Under the pieces are notes generated by a model, which was given only the letters and a program-made list of their open reading frames with translations, made no database searches and was not told where the DNA came from. Positions 8,283 through 17,059 of a stretch of DNA of 64,000 bases are shown piece by piece. The stretch comes from Clavibacter tessellarius (lineage in GTDB: Bacteria > Actinomycetota > Actinomycetes > Actinomycetales > Microbacteriaceae). Position 1 is the first letter of the stretch. Every line of letters begins with the position of its first letter. The translations under genes and the position numbers were made by a program. Where the stretch lies: the NCBI RefSeq assembly GCF_001618005.1, contig NZ_LQXA01000013.1, positions 162,488 through 226,487 on the forward strand, written 5' to 3'.

Positions 8283-9368
8283 ATGACCACCGCCCCGACG
8301 CATCCCGCCACGACCGGAAACAGCCGCGGCCCCCACCCCCGCCCCGGCTCCGGCTCCGGCTCCGAAGACGGCGGCGCCGCCCCGCGCTCCGGCATCACCC
8401 GCCGCGTCGCCGCGCTCGACGTGATCCGCGGCGTCGCCCTCTGCGGCATCATGCTCGTGAACATCGGCCCGCAGACGCGCTTCGGCACGGCCGCCGGCTT
8501 CTACGAGATGGCCGCGCTCGGATCCACGAGCGGCTGGCTCCAGCTCCTCGTGCAGCAGCGCTTCTTCCCCGTGTTCGCGCTGCTGTTCGGGATCGGCTTC
8601 GCGCTCATCGTCGAGTCCGCCGAGCGCCGCTCGGCCCGGCCGCGGCTCGTGCTGCTCCGCCGCCTGCTGATCCTGCTCGCGATCGCGATCCCGTTCGAGT
8701 TCCTCCAGCACGGGTCGGCGCTCCTGCCGTACGCGCTCGCCGGCCTCGTCGTCCTGCTGCCGAGCACGTGGCTGCCGCGGTCGCTCACGGCCGTGGCCGC
8801 CGTCGCGCTCGTCGTGGTCAGCGTGGTCGTGGCCGGCGGCGGGCTGACGCTGGTCCCGGGCATGCTCCTCCTCGGATCGGCCCTCACCCGCTACGGCGTC
8901 GTCGCGGCGATCGGCCGCTCGCGCCACGGATCCGCCGTCGTGCTCGTCATCGCCCTCGCCGCCGCCGCGCCGCTCGTCGCGTGGCAGGTCACGACCATCG
9001 CCGACTCCGGCTTCAGCACGGAGTCCGCCGCGGCCGGCCTCGCCCTCGCCGCCGCGTACGTGGCGCTCCTGTCGCTGCTCATGACGACGCGCGCGGCCCG
9101 CGCCCTCGAGGTCGCGTTCGCGCCGCTCGGCCGGATGGCCCTCACCAACTACGTGACCGGCGCCCCGCTGATGCTCGCCGCGGGCGCCCTGCTCGACCTG
9201 CCGCACGCGACCTCGTGGACGCCGATGCTGCTCGCGGTCGTCGTGATCCTCGCGGTGCAGGCCGTCGCGAGCGCCCTCTGGCTGCGCGCGTTCGCGCAGG
9301 GGCCGCTCGAGTGGCTCTGGCGGTGGGGCACGTGGGGCACACGCGCGCCGTTCCGACTCGCGCGCTGA
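8283..9368 (+). CDS. DUF418-family membrane protein
   Basis: The 361-residue protein has a cytoplasmic Gly/Ser/Pro-rich tail of about 38 residues and then the family opening (ALDVIRGVALCGIMLVNIGP). About nine to ten hydrophobic segments follow, with the conserved FxxLFGIGFALI and, near the C-terminus, GRMALTNYVTG. DUF418 (YeiB-like) proteins are thought to be acyltransferase-like or transport proteins, but no function is firmly established. ACGAGAGG upstream supports the ATG. An inverted repeat 44 bases downstream may terminate it. Confidence 0.87.
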   Translation: MTTAPTHPATTGNSRGPHPRPGSGSGSEDGGAAPRSGITRRVAALDVIRGVALCGIMLVNIGPQTRFGTAAGFYEMAALGSTSGWLQLLVQQRFFPVFALLFGIGFALIVESAERRSARPRLVLLRRLLILLAIAIPFEFLQHGSALLPYALAGLVVLLPSTWLPRSLTAVAAVALVVVSVVVAGGGLTLVPGMLLLGSALTRYGVVAAIGRSRHGSAVVLVIALAAAAPLVAWQVTTIADSGFSTESAAAGLALAAAYVALLSLLMTTRAARALEVAFAPLGRMALTNYVTGAPLMLAAGALLDLPHATSWTPMLLAVVVILAVQAVASALWLRAFAQGPLEWLWRWGTWGTRAPFRLAR

Positions 9369-9411
9369 TCGGCTGCCCGCGGATCCCGGGCTCCGGCGAC
9401 ATGAGCGGGAC

Positions 9412-9431
9412 CCGGGCGCCACGACGCCCGG
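9412..9431. terminator. Hairpin between convergent DUF418 gene and monooxygenase gene
   Basis: CCGGGCG (9412-9418) pairs perfectly with CGCCCGG (9425-9431) across a 6-base loop. It lies between two convergent stops, so it could serve both; there is no T-run. Confidence 0.5.
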
Positions 9432-9451
9432 CTCCCGCGCTCACGCGCCGG

Positions 9452-9769
9452 TCAGAGCGCGCCCTGGAGCTCGTCCCCGGCCGGGATCGGCACCAGCTCC
9501 GTCACGACGGGCGGCGCCTGCAGCAGGCCCGCGAGCGACGCGTTCATCCGCGCGACGACCTCGCCCGCGCCGTGGGCCGCGAGCTCCTCGCCGGAGGACC
9601 ACTTCTCGAGCATGACGATGGTGCCGTCGGGCGCGTCGTGGATCGCGTACAGCTCGCAGCCGGGCTCGCCGTGCACCTCGGCGATGCCGCGGGACAGCGC
9701 CGCGACGGCCTCGTCCCGCCTCCCCTCGACGGGCGTGAAGACGGCGGTGACGACGACGGGCTGGGACAT
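9452..9769 (-). CDS. Antibiotic biosynthesis monooxygenase (ABM) domain protein
   Basis: The 105-residue protein is a single ABM/quinol-monooxygenase-like ferredoxin fold. It has VVTAVFTPVEGRRDEAVAAL at the start, EPGCELYAIHDAPD in the middle and the family motif VMLEKWSSGEELAAH. Relatives oxidise quinols or act as small heme- or substrate-binding proteins without cofactor. It follows the lacI-type gene by 50 bases on the same strand, so it is probably in that transcript and may take part in the divergent sugar pathway. GAGGAGATCCC precedes the ATG. Confidence 0.85.
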   Translation of the reverse strand: MSQPVVVTAVFTPVEGRRDEAVAALSRGIAEVHGEPGCELYAIHDAPDGTIVMLEKWSSGEELAAHGAGEVVARMNASLAGLLQAPPVVTELVPIPAGDELQGAL

Positions 9770-9819
9770 GGGATCTCCTCGGTTCGGGTGGTGCGGGTGG
9801 TGGATGGATGGACGGGGCG

Positions 9820-10845
9820 TCAGCGCGCCGGCGGCGCCGCGCTGCTCGACCGGGGCACGAAGTCGGCCTGCACCTCGATGCGCTGCGGCTCCGACGGGAT
9901 CCGGCCCTGCATGCGCGCGAGCACCAGCTCGACGCTGTGGCGGGCGAGCATGTCGATGGGCTGCCGCACGACGCTGAGCGGCGGCGAGACGAGCTCGCTC
10001 CACGGGTTGTCGTCGAAGACCACGAGCGAGAGGTCCTCCGGCACGCGGATGCCGAGCTGCTGGATCCGCCGCACGGCCACCCCGACCTGCGCCGTGTTGG
10101 CCACCACGAGCGCGGTCGGCGGCTCCGGCAGGGCGAGGAGCGCGGTGACCGCGTCGGCCCCGAGGTCGCCGCGGAACGGCACGTCCCGCACGAGCGCCGG
10201 GTCGGCATCGATGCCCGCCGCCCGGAGCGACGCGCGGTAGCCGGCGACGCGCGCCCGCCCCGTGGACGTGTCCGCCGGCCCCGAGATGATCGCGATGCGC
10301 GTGTGACCGAGGGCGACCAGGTGGTCCGTGGCACGCGCGGCGGACGCGTCGTTCTGGATGCTGACCACGTCGATGTCGTCGAGCCCGTCGAGCGTCCGGT
10401 CGACGAACACCATGTCGACGCCCGCCCGGCGGAGGCGCTCCCACTTCTCGAGGTTGTCGCCCGCTGGGGTCGCGATGACGCCGCCCACGGAGCGGTCGAG
10501 GAGGCTCGTCAGCGACTCCCCCTCGACGTGCGCGTCCTCCTGCGTGGTCATGAGGAGCACCTGCGCGCCGCGCGCCCGGGCCTCCCACACGATGCGGTCG
10601 GCGAGCCGCGCGAAGAACGGGTTCGTGAGGTCCGGGAGGACCAGGCCGATCGCGAGGGCCTGCCCGTGGCTGAGCTCGCGGGCCGCGGCGCGGGGCCGGA
10701 AGTCGAGCTCGGCGATGGCCTCCACGACGCGCCGGCGGGTGTCGACCGCGACGGGACCGGATCCGTCGTTGAGCACTCGGGAGACGACGGAGACGGACAC
10801 GCCTGCCGTGCGCGCGACGTCGCGGATCGTGGCGGGCTTCCTCAC
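9820..10845 (-). CDS. LacI-family transcriptional regulator
   Basis: The 341-residue protein opens with the LacI helix-turn-helix (TIRDVARTAGVSVSVVSRVLN, then the hinge ELDFRPRAAARELS). A periplasmic-binding-protein-like effector domain follows (IGLVLPDLTNPFFARLAD; VVFDDNPWSELVSPPLSVVRQP). It should repress the divergent sugar operon in the absence of a sugar or sugar acid. The GTG at 10845 follows a strong GGAGGAGG. The candidate operator overlaps the -10 box of the divergent promoter at 10921-10949. Confidence 0.92.
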   Translation of the reverse strand: MRKPATIRDVARTAGVSVSVVSRVLNDGSGPVAVDTRRRVVEAIAELDFRPRAAARELSHGQALAIGLVLPDLTNPFFARLADRIVWEARARGAQVLLMTTQEDAHVEGESLTSLLDRSVGGVIATPAGDNLEKWERLRRAGVDMVFVDRTLDGLDDIDVVSIQNDASAARATDHLVALGHTRIAIISGPADTSTGRARVAGYRASLRAAGIDADPALVRDVPFRGDLGADAVTALLALPEPPTALVVANTAQVGVAVRRIQQLGIRVPEDLSLVVFDDNPWSELVSPPLSVVRQPIDMLARHSVELVLARMQGRIPSEPQRIEVQADFVPRSSSAAPPAR

Positions 10846-10900
10846 GCGACCTCCTCCGGTCGGGCCTCGCTCGTGCCCGGGCAGGCGGATCGAGTCCTCG

Positions 10901-10929
10901 TTGACACAGCCTACGCCCGGTGGTACAAA
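10901..10929 (+). promoter_or_regulatory. Consensus promoter of the sugar operon
   Basis: TTGACA at 10901-10906 is followed after exactly 17 bases by TACAAA at 10924-10929. This is the best -35/-10 pair noticed in the window and points to the gene at 11040. Confidence 0.75.
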
Positions 10930-10947
10930 ACTGGTACCGGTTCCACC
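10919..10947. promoter_or_regulatory. Candidate LacI-type operator
   Basis: The stretch has inverted outer arms GGTGG and CCACC, and an inner near-palindrome ACTGGTACCGGT (10 of 12 bases symmetric). It covers the -10 box and the likely transcription start, the usual place for a LacI-family repressor site. Confidence 0.55.
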
Positions 10948-11039
10948 GTGACCGGTCGACACACCCACATCGCATGCGACGACGACGTCCTCCGCCCCGG
11001 CGGCCGACGTCCCCCGCCTGCCCGGACCCGGAGGTCTCA

Positions 11040-12377
11040 GTGAACCTGCACAAGCTGCTCGGCGATCGCGAACGCGAGGGCCGCCCCATCCGCATCGGGC
11101 TGATCGGCGCCGGCCGGTACGGCACCATGTACCTCTCGCAGGCCCGCAACATCCCCGGCGTGCACGTCGTCGCCATCGCCGACATCAACACCGAGCGCGC
11201 ACGGGGCGCCTTCGCCCTCGTCGACTGGCCGGACGAGCTGGTCGCCGCCGACATCCCCGAGGCGCTCGCGAACCGCACCACCACGATCGTCGCGGACGCC
11301 GCGGCGCTGTTCGAGAGCGACATCGACGTGATCGTGGAGGCGACGGGCAACCCCATCGTCGGCGTGCACCACGCGCTGCGGGCGATCGCGACCGGCAAGC
11401 ACATCATCATGGTCACGGTCGAGGCGGACGCCCTCGCCGGCCCCGCGCTGCAGAAGCGGGCCGAGGCCGCGGGCGTCGTGTACTCGATGGCGTACGGCGA
11501 CCAGCCGGCGCTCATCATGGAGCTCGTCGACTGGGCCCGCACGAGCGGCTTCGACGTCGTGTGCGCCGGCAAGGGCGCCAAGTACCTCGAGCACTACCAC
11601 CAGATGAATCCCGACAACGTCTGGGAGAACTGGGAGTTCAGCAAGGAGCTCACCGACTCGGGCCAGCTGAACCCGTACATGCACACGTCGTTCCGCGACG
11701 GCACGAAGGCCGCCATCGAGATGGCCGCGGTCGCGAACGCGGCCGGCCTCGTGCCCTCGGACTCCGGGCTCACCTTCACTCCCGGCGACGTCGAGCAGAT
11801 CGCCACCATCGGCCGGCCGCGCGACCTCGGCGGCGCCCTCGCCCACGAGGGCACGGTCGACGTGATGTCGAGCGTCGAGCGCGACGGCTCGCCCATCCCG
11901 CACAACACGCAGGAGGGCGTCTACGTCGTGGTCAAGGCCACGAACGACTACGTCGCCACCTGCTTCGACGAGTACCCCTGGCACCCGGACCCCACCGGGC
12001 GGTACGCGGCGCTCTACCGGCCGTACCACTACGTCGGCCTGGAGCTCAACGTGTCGATCGCCAACGCCGCCCTCCGCGGGATCTCCACCGGCCACCCCGA
12101 CGGCTTCTACGGCGACGTCGTCGCGACCGCGAAGAAGGACCTGACGGCGGGCGAGCTCCTCGACGGCGAGGGCGGCTTCACGGTCTACGGCAAGCTCGTC
12201 TCCGCCCGCCACTCCGTCGCGACGGGCGCCCTCCCCGTCGCGCTCGCCCACCACGTGGAGCTGACCCGCGACATCGCCCAGGGCGAGACCGTGGGCTGGG
12301 CCGACGTGATCATCGACGACTCGCTCTCCGAGGCCATCGAGCTCCGCCGCGAGACCGAGGCGCTGCTCCGGTCCTGA
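11040..12377 (+). CDS. NAD(P)-dependent oxidoreductase with SAF domain (homoserine-dehydrogenase-like)
   Basis: The 445-residue protein has an N-terminal Rossmann fold (IGLIGAGRYGTMYLSQ at about residues 20-35) and a homoserine-dehydrogenase-like middle (VIVEATGNP, GKHIIMVTVEADALAG). Near the C-terminus is a SAF-like domain (GKLVSARHSVATGALPVALAHHVELTRDIAQGETVGWADV). It is the first gene after the operator and promoter, so it is central to the pathway. Proteins of this layout occur in catabolism of unusual sugars and sugar acids, but I cannot assign a reaction. GTG start with GGAGG upstream. A strong hairpin separates it from the transporter genes. Confidence 0.82.
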   Translation: MNLHKLLGDREREGRPIRIGLIGAGRYGTMYLSQARNIPGVHVVAIADINTERARGAFALVDWPDELVAADIPEALANRTTTIVADAAALFESDIDVIVEATGNPIVGVHHALRAIATGKHIIMVTVEADALAGPALQKRAEAAGVVYSMAYGDQPALIMELVDWARTSGFDVVCAGKGAKYLEHYHQMNPDNVWENWEFSKELTDSGQLNPYMHTSFRDGTKAAIEMAAVANAAGLVPSDSGLTFTPGDVEQIATIGRPRDLGGALAHEGTVDVMSSVERDGSPIPHNTQEGVYVVVKATNDYVATCFDEYPWHPDPTGRYAALYRPYHYVGLELNVSIANAALRGISTGHPDGFYGDVVATAKKDLTAGELLDGEGGFTVYGKLVSARHSVATGALPVALAHHVELTRDIAQGETVGWADVIIDDSLSEAIELRRETEALLRS

Positions 12378-12393
12378 CCCCGCATCGCCGCAC

Positions 12394-12420
12394 GGCTCCC
12401 GGGCGCGCCGCCCGGGAGCC
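12394..12420. terminator. Intercistronic hairpin in the sugar operon
   Basis: GGCTCCCGGGCG (12394-12405) pairs perfectly with 12409-12420 across a 3-base loop, 17 bases after the oxidoreductase stop. Without a T-run and inside an operon it is more likely an mRNA-stabilising or attenuating hairpin that raises the level of the next message, which encodes the binding protein. Confidence 0.6.
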
Positions 12421-12469
12421 CTCCCCGCACGACCCACCCGCACCGCTTTTCGATGACGAAAGGTCCACC

Positions 12470-13534
12470 ATGCTCCTCCCCTCCCGGACGACCCGGCTCG
12501 CCCTCGCCGGCCTCGCGTCCGTCGCCCTCCTCGCCGGATGCACGGCGACGCCCGACGGCGACGCGCCGGCCGGCGGGTCCTCCGCATCCGGCGGCGTCGC
12601 CTCCCTCGTGAGCGCGGACGCGAAGTCCACGGTCGACGAGGTGAAGGCGTCCCTCGGCGAGCCCGCCGCGAAGGACGGCGTCAAGCTCTGCTATGTCACC
12701 CGCACCCTCTCGAACGAGTTCTGGGGCTACGAGCGGGACGGCTTCGAGGCCGAGGCGAAGCGCCTCGGCGTGCAGTTCCAGACGTTCGATGTGACCGACG
12801 AGTCGTCCATCACGGAGCAGCTCGACAAGGCCAAGAGCGCGCTCAACCAGGGCTGCTCCGCGATCCTCGCCTCCCCCATCTCCGCGACCGGGCTCGACTC
12901 GGTGTTCCAGTCGGCGCTCGCGGCGGGCATCCCGGCCATCGTCCTGAACGACGCCAAGAGCAGCCTGCCCGGCGTCGTCTACGTGGGGCCCGACGCGACC
13001 ACCATCGGCGGCACGGCGGCCGACTACATCGCGGGGAAGCTGCCGGACGGCGGCAAGGTGGCGATGATCGAGGGCGACCCGGGCTCGTCGAACGCCATCA
13101 ACCGCGGCGACGGCTTCACCGCGGCGCTCACGAACCACCCCGGCCTCGACCTCGTGGCGTCGCAGACGGCCTCGTGGGACCAGACGAAGGCGCAGGAGAT
13201 CGCGACCACGATGCTCACGGCCAACCCCGACATCGCGGCCTTCTACTCGCAGAACGACGGCATGGCGCTCGGCGTGCAGGCCGCCATCGACGCGAAGGGG
13301 CTGACGGGCAAGGTGCTCCTCGTGGGCACCGACGGCATCCCGCAGGCGAAGAAGCAGATCCAGGCGGGCTCGTACACGGCGACCGTGAGCGAGCTGCCGA
13401 CCACCGAGGGCGCCACGGGCGTCGACGTGGCGCTGTGGCTGCTCGCCGGGAAGCAGGTGCCGGCGTGGGTCGACGTGCCCGCGTTCATCGTCGACGACCA
13501 GAACGTGGCCCGGTACGCGACCGGGATGCCGTGA
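12470..13534 (+). CDS. Sugar ABC transporter substrate-binding lipoprotein (ribose/RbsB type)
   Basis: The 354-residue protein has a lipoprotein signal with Cys24 in LLAGC, then a Ser/Gly linker. The periplasmic_binding_4 domain shows KLCYVTRTLSNEFWGYERDGFE, CSAILASPISATGLDS and AFYSQNDGMALGVQAA. It captures a sugar outside the membrane for the importer encoded by the next two genes. RbsB-type proteins bind pentoses, hexoses or polyols; specificity cannot be read here. AAAGG precedes the ATG. Its stop overlaps the ATPase start by 4 bases. Confidence 0.92.
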   Translation: MLLPSRTTRLALAGLASVALLAGCTATPDGDAPAGGSSASGGVASLVSADAKSTVDEVKASLGEPAAKDGVKLCYVTRTLSNEFWGYERDGFEAEAKRLGVQFQTFDVTDESSITEQLDKAKSALNQGCSAILASPISATGLDSVFQSALAAGIPAIVLNDAKSSLPGVVYVGPDATTIGGTAADYIAGKLPDGGKVAMIEGDPGSSNAINRGDGFTAALTNHPGLDLVASQTASWDQTKAQEIATTMLTANPDIAAFYSQNDGMALGVQAAIDAKGLTGKVLLVGTDGIPQAKKQIQAGSYTATVSELPTTEGATGVDVALWLLAGKQVPAWVDVPAFIVDDQNVARYATGMP

Positions 13535-15087
13535 CCGGCGTCGTCCGGCCGTCCCCCGTCCTCGAGGGCCGGCCGCCCGCGGGATCGGACCGGCCCCTGC
13601 TGGAGGTCCGCGGCATCGCCAAGTCGTTCCCCGGCGTGCGCGCGCTGGAGGACGTGAGCTTCACGCTCGCCCGTGGCGAGATCACGACCCTCGCCGGGGA
13701 GAACGGCGCCGGGAAGAGCACCCTGCTCAACATCCTCGGCGGCGCGCTCCGCCCGGACCGCGGCTCCATCACCATCGACGGGGTCCGGCGGATGGAGTAC
13801 ACCTCCCGCCGCGCCCTCGCGGAGGGCGTCCGCATCGCGCACCAGGAGCCGGCGATCGTGCCGCAGCTCACGGTGATGCAGAACCTGCTCCTCGGCCGCA
13901 CGCGCCGCCAGCGCGCGACCGCGCAGGCGGACGTCGACCGGGCGCTGCAGGACGTGGAGCTCATGGGCTTCCCGATGGAGGCGCGCACGCCGGTGTCGCG
14001 CCTCAGCCCCGCCCAGCGGCACGCGCTCACCATCGCCCGCGCGTTCGCGTTCGACGCGCGGATCGTCGCGCTCGACGAGCCGACGACGAGCATGCTCGAG
14101 CACAACGTCGCCGGCGTGCTGACCCGCGTCCGCGAGATCGCCCACGGGCGCGGCGTCGGCGTCATCTACGTCTCGCACAAGATGCCCGAGGTGATGAGCG
14201 TCTCCGACAACGTCGTCGTCCTCCGCGACGGCCGGCCGGCCTACGACGCGCCCATCGCGGAGACCTCCTCGGAGGACATCGTGCGGCGCATGGTCGGCCG
14301 TGAGCTGCTGTCGTTCTCGCGGCAGCACCCCGTGGCGCCCGACGCGCCCGTGCAGTTCGAGGCGACCGGCGTCACGCATCCCTCGGGGGTCGGGCCGCTG
14401 TCCGTGGCCGTGCGCCGGGGCGAGGTGGTCGGCGTCGCCGGGCTCGTCGGATCCGGGCGCACGGAGTTCCTGCGGGCGCTGATCCGGGCGGACGCGGGCT
14501 CCGCGGGCACCGTGCGCGTGGGCGGACGCGAGGTGCGGATCCGCTCCCCGCGCGACAGCCGCGACGCGGGCATCGCCTTCATCCCGGAGGACCGCAAGCA
14601 CCAGGGCCTCGTGCTCCAGACGCCGGCGTACGCCAACGTGGCGCTCACCTCGGACCGGCAGCTGAACGGCTTCGGTCCGTTCGTGAGCACCCGGAAGCAG
14701 ATCGCGACCGCGGAGGAGATGGGCCGGCGCATGTCGCTGCGCCCCGCCGACGTGCGCCTCGCCGCCCGCCAGTTCTCGGGCGGCAACCAGCAGAAGATCG
14801 TCATCGCGAAGTGGATCTGGCTGGGCGCCGGCGTCTTCCTCTTCGACGAGCCGACCAAAGGCGTGGACGTGGGCGGGAAGGTCGAGATCTACGAGCTCAT
14901 CGACCAGCTGGCCGCCGACGGGCACGCCGTCATCGTGGTCTCGAGCGACCTGCCCGAGATCATCTCCATCAGCGACCGCGTCCTCACCATGAGGGCGGGC
15001 CGGTTCGTCTCCGAGCACGTGGGCGACGACATCAACGAGCAGAGCATCGTGGCGAACGCCATGGGCGTCGCGGAAGGAACATCATGA
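13531..15087 (+). CDS. Sugar ABC transporter ATP-binding protein (RbsA type, two ATPase domains)
   Basis: The 518-residue protein is a tandem ATPase. The first domain has Walker A GENGAGKST, signature LSPAQ in place of LSGGQ, and Walker B IVALDEPTTSM. The second has a degenerate Walker A (GLVGSGRTE, no Lys), signature FSGGNQQK and FLFDEPTKGVDVG. A degenerate second P-loop is normal for RbsA/XylG/MglA proteins. It powers uptake together with the permease that follows. GTG start overlapping the upstream stop; the downstream gene also overlaps by 4 bases, so all three transporter genes are translationally coupled. Confidence 0.93.
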   Translation: MTGVVRPSPVLEGRPPAGSDRPLLEVRGIAKSFPGVRALEDVSFTLARGEITTLAGENGAGKSTLLNILGGALRPDRGSITIDGVRRMEYTSRRALAEGVRIAHQEPAIVPQLTVMQNLLLGRTRRQRATAQADVDRALQDVELMGFPMEARTPVSRLSPAQRHALTIARAFAFDARIVALDEPTTSMLEHNVAGVLTRVREIAHGRGVGVIYVSHKMPEVMSVSDNVVVLRDGRPAYDAPIAETSSEDIVRRMVGRELLSFSRQHPVAPDAPVQFEATGVTHPSGVGPLSVAVRRGEVVGVAGLVGSGRTEFLRALIRADAGSAGTVRVGGREVRIRSPRDSRDAGIAFIPEDRKHQGLVLQTPAYANVALTSDRQLNGFGPFVSTRKQIATAEEMGRRMSLRPADVRLAARQFSGGNQQKIVIAKWIWLGAGVFLFDEPTKGVDVGGKVEIYELIDQLAADGHAVIVVSSDLPEIISISDRVLTMRAGRFVSEHVGDDINEQSIVANAMGVAEGTS

Positions 15088-16139
15088 CCTCGCCGGAGAC
15101 CCGGAGCATCCCCACCCGCCCGAAGCGGGCGCTGAACCTGCAGGCGGTGGGCATCTACCTCGCCGCCGTCGTGCTCTTCGTCGTCCTCGGCGTGCTGAAC
15201 CCGGCCTTCCTCACCGTGGGCAACCTCCGCGACGTGGCGGTCTCGGCGAGCGTGAACGCCATCATCGGCATCGGCATCACCTTCGTGATCATCACGGGCG
15301 GCATCGACCTCGCGGTCGGCGCGATGGCGAGCTTCGTCGGCATCGTCAGCTCGACGCTCATGGTGGGCAGCGGGCTGCCGCCCGTGGCCGCGCTGGTCGC
15401 GGGCATCGCGCTCGGCGTCGTCGCCGGCGCCGTCAACGGCCTGCTCGTGACGAAGCTCAGCCTCCCGCCGTTCATCGCGACGCTCGGCACCATGAGCGTG
15501 TTCCAGGGCGCCGCGTACGTCGCCACGAACGGCAAGCCCGTGTACGACATCCCGCCGGCGTTCGTCCTGCTGCTCAACAGCTACGTGGGCGGCGTGCCGA
15601 TCGTCGTGATCGTCGTCGCGGTCGTCGGCGTCGCCGCGTGGCTGCTGCTGCGCAAGACCGTGTTCGGGCAGAACGTGATCGCGGTGGGCGGCAGCGAGGA
15701 GACCGCGTGGCTCTCGGGCGTCCGCGTGCACCGCGTGAAGATCGCCGTGTACTGCATCGCCGGCGGGCTCTCCGGGCTCGCGGGGCTCGTGATCGTGGCG
15801 CGCATCGACGCCGCGCAGCCCGACGCCGGCAGCCCGTACCAGCTCACGGCCATCGCGGCCGCGGTCATCGGCGGGGCGAACCTCATGGGCGGCGAGGGCC
15901 GCATCGCCGGCACGCTCGTGGGCGCGCTGATCCTCGGGGCGCTCACCAACGGCCTCGTGCTCCTCAACGTCCCCAGCTTCTACGAGCAGATCGTGACCGG
16001 CCTCGTGGTGCTCATCGCGGTGACGCTCGACCAGGGCGGCAAGGGCTGGCCGATGCTCTCGCGGGCGAAGCGGCGACGGCAGCGCGAGGAGGAGGTCGGC
16101 GCACCGGCCACGTCCTCGATGGCGGCGGTCGACCGATGA
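15084..16139 (+). CDS. Sugar ABC transporter permease (RbsC type)
   Basis: The 351-residue membrane protein has about nine to ten hydrophobic segments. It carries the branched-chain/ribose permease landmarks FVIITGGIDLAVGA, LPPFIATLGTMSVFQG and AAAVIGGANLMGGEGRIAGTLVGALIL. It forms the channel of the importer with the ATPase. A charged cytoplasmic tail (AKRRRQREEE) ends the protein. Both junctions, with the ATPase gene and with the following dehydrogenase gene, overlap by 4 bases, so the catabolic enzymes belong to the transport operon. Confidence 0.93.
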   Translation: MTSPETRSIPTRPKRALNLQAVGIYLAAVVLFVVLGVLNPAFLTVGNLRDVAVSASVNAIIGIGITFVIITGGIDLAVGAMASFVGIVSSTLMVGSGLPPVAALVAGIALGVVAGAVNGLLVTKLSLPPFIATLGTMSVFQGAAYVATNGKPVYDIPPAFVLLLNSYVGGVPIVVIVVAVVGVAAWLLLRKTVFGQNVIAVGGSEETAWLSGVRVHRVKIAVYCIAGGLSGLAGLVIVARIDAAQPDAGSPYQLTAIAAAVIGGANLMGGEGRIAGTLVGALILGALTNGLVLLNVPSFYEQIVTGLVVLIAVTLDQGGKGWPMLSRAKRRRQREEEVGAPATSSMAAVDR

Positions 16140-17059
16140 CGCGCGGCGCCCTGCCCGGCCTGTCGGGCGCGCGGGTCCTCGTGACCGGCGGCGCGGGGCT
16201 CATCGGGGTCCCGACCGTCCGGGCGCTGCAGGACGCGGGCGCCGTGGTCACGGTCCTCGACCGGACGGGCGCCCGGGAGGGGACGGCCGCGCGCACGGTC
16301 GTCGGCGATGTCACCGAACGCGCGGTCGTCGCCGACGCGGTCGCCGGGCAGGACGCGGTCGTGCACCTCGGCGGCTACGCGGGACTCGGCATGGCGGATC
16401 CGGTGGAGACGTACCGGGTCAACGTCGTGGGGACGTTCGCGGTGCTCGAGCGGTCCGCCGCGGCGGGCGTGGCGAAGGTCGTCCTCGCGTCGAGCATCAA
16501 CGCGAACGGCTACCCGCTCGGCGCCCGTCGCGCCCAGCCGCCCGTGCTCCCGTACGACGAGGACTCCGCGCCCGACCTCTCCGACGAGTACTCGCTCTCC
16601 AAGGCGGCGAGCGAGGACGCGGCGCGCATGGCGCACGCCACCTGGGGCCTCGCGGTCACGTGCCTGCGCTTCCCGCTGGTCCGCGACATCACGGCCGACG
16701 GCGGGCGCGTGTTCGGCGCGCACGTCCGGGCGGCCGTGGGCGCCGATCCGCGTCGCCAGGCGGCGGAGGGCTGGAGCTACCTCGACGCGTCGGATGCGGC
16801 GCGCGCCGTCCTCGCCGCGCTCCTGCACGAGACGCCGCCCGCGCCGGGGATCCTCGTGGCCGCGCCCCGCACGTACCTCCGCACCCCGACCGCGACGGCG
16901 CTCCGCCTGCACGCCCCCGGCGTCCCGACCCGGCCGATCGCGGGACGCGACGTCGCGCTCGACCTCACGCGCTCCCGCGAGCTGCTCGGCTTCGCCTCCC
17001 GCGTGCACCTCGACGATGTCGCGCCCCACGAGCTCCTCGACCTGGAGGCCGGCGCGTGA
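16136..17059 (+). CDS. SDR-type NAD-dependent epimerase/dehydratase, uronate-dehydrogenase-like
   Basis: The 307-residue protein is an extended SDR with the nucleotide motif VTGGAGLIG at about residues 16-24, the active-site pair in YSLSK and Asp after the second strand (VLDRTG), which favours NAD. It also has ASSINANGYP, like uronate or erythronate dehydrogenases of the same family. These oxidise a sugar or sugar acid, often to a lactone or keto acid. Given the lactonase-type hydrolase and kinase downstream, an aldose or uronate dehydrogenase role is a reasonable inference. The substrate is not known. Confidence 0.82.
   Translation: MTRGALPGLSGARVLVTGGAGLIGVPTVRALQDAGAVVTVLDRTGAREGTAARTVVGDVTERAVVADAVAGQDAVVHLGGYAGLGMADPVETYRVNVVGTFAVLERSAAAGVAKVVLASSINANGYPLGARRAQPPVLPYDEDSAPDLSDEYSLSKAASEDAARMAHATWGLAVTCLRFPLVRDITADGGRVFGAHVRAAVGADPRRQAAEGWSYLDASDAARAVLAALLHETPPAPGILVAAPRTYLRTPTATALRLHAPGVPTRPIAGRDVALDLTRSRELLGFASRVHLDDVAPHELLDLEAGA

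Noticed and set aside
6227..8488. A very long minus-strand open frame continuing upstream of the S41 peptidase gene and across the kinase/regulator genes
   Set aside because: It is composed of Arg/Ala/Pro/Ser-rich shadow sequence opposite two clear genes; the peptidase has its own GTG with a ribosome site.
14401..14520. Second ATPase domain of the sugar importer as a broken domain
   Set aside because: A degenerate second Walker A is the normal state in RbsA/XylG-type tandem ATPases.
13243..15018. 591-codon minus-strand open frame opposite the ABC ATPase
   Set aside because: It is an antisense shadow of a strongly GC3-biased gene, with His/Asp/Gly-rich composition and no motifs; the plus-strand ATPase is unmistakable.
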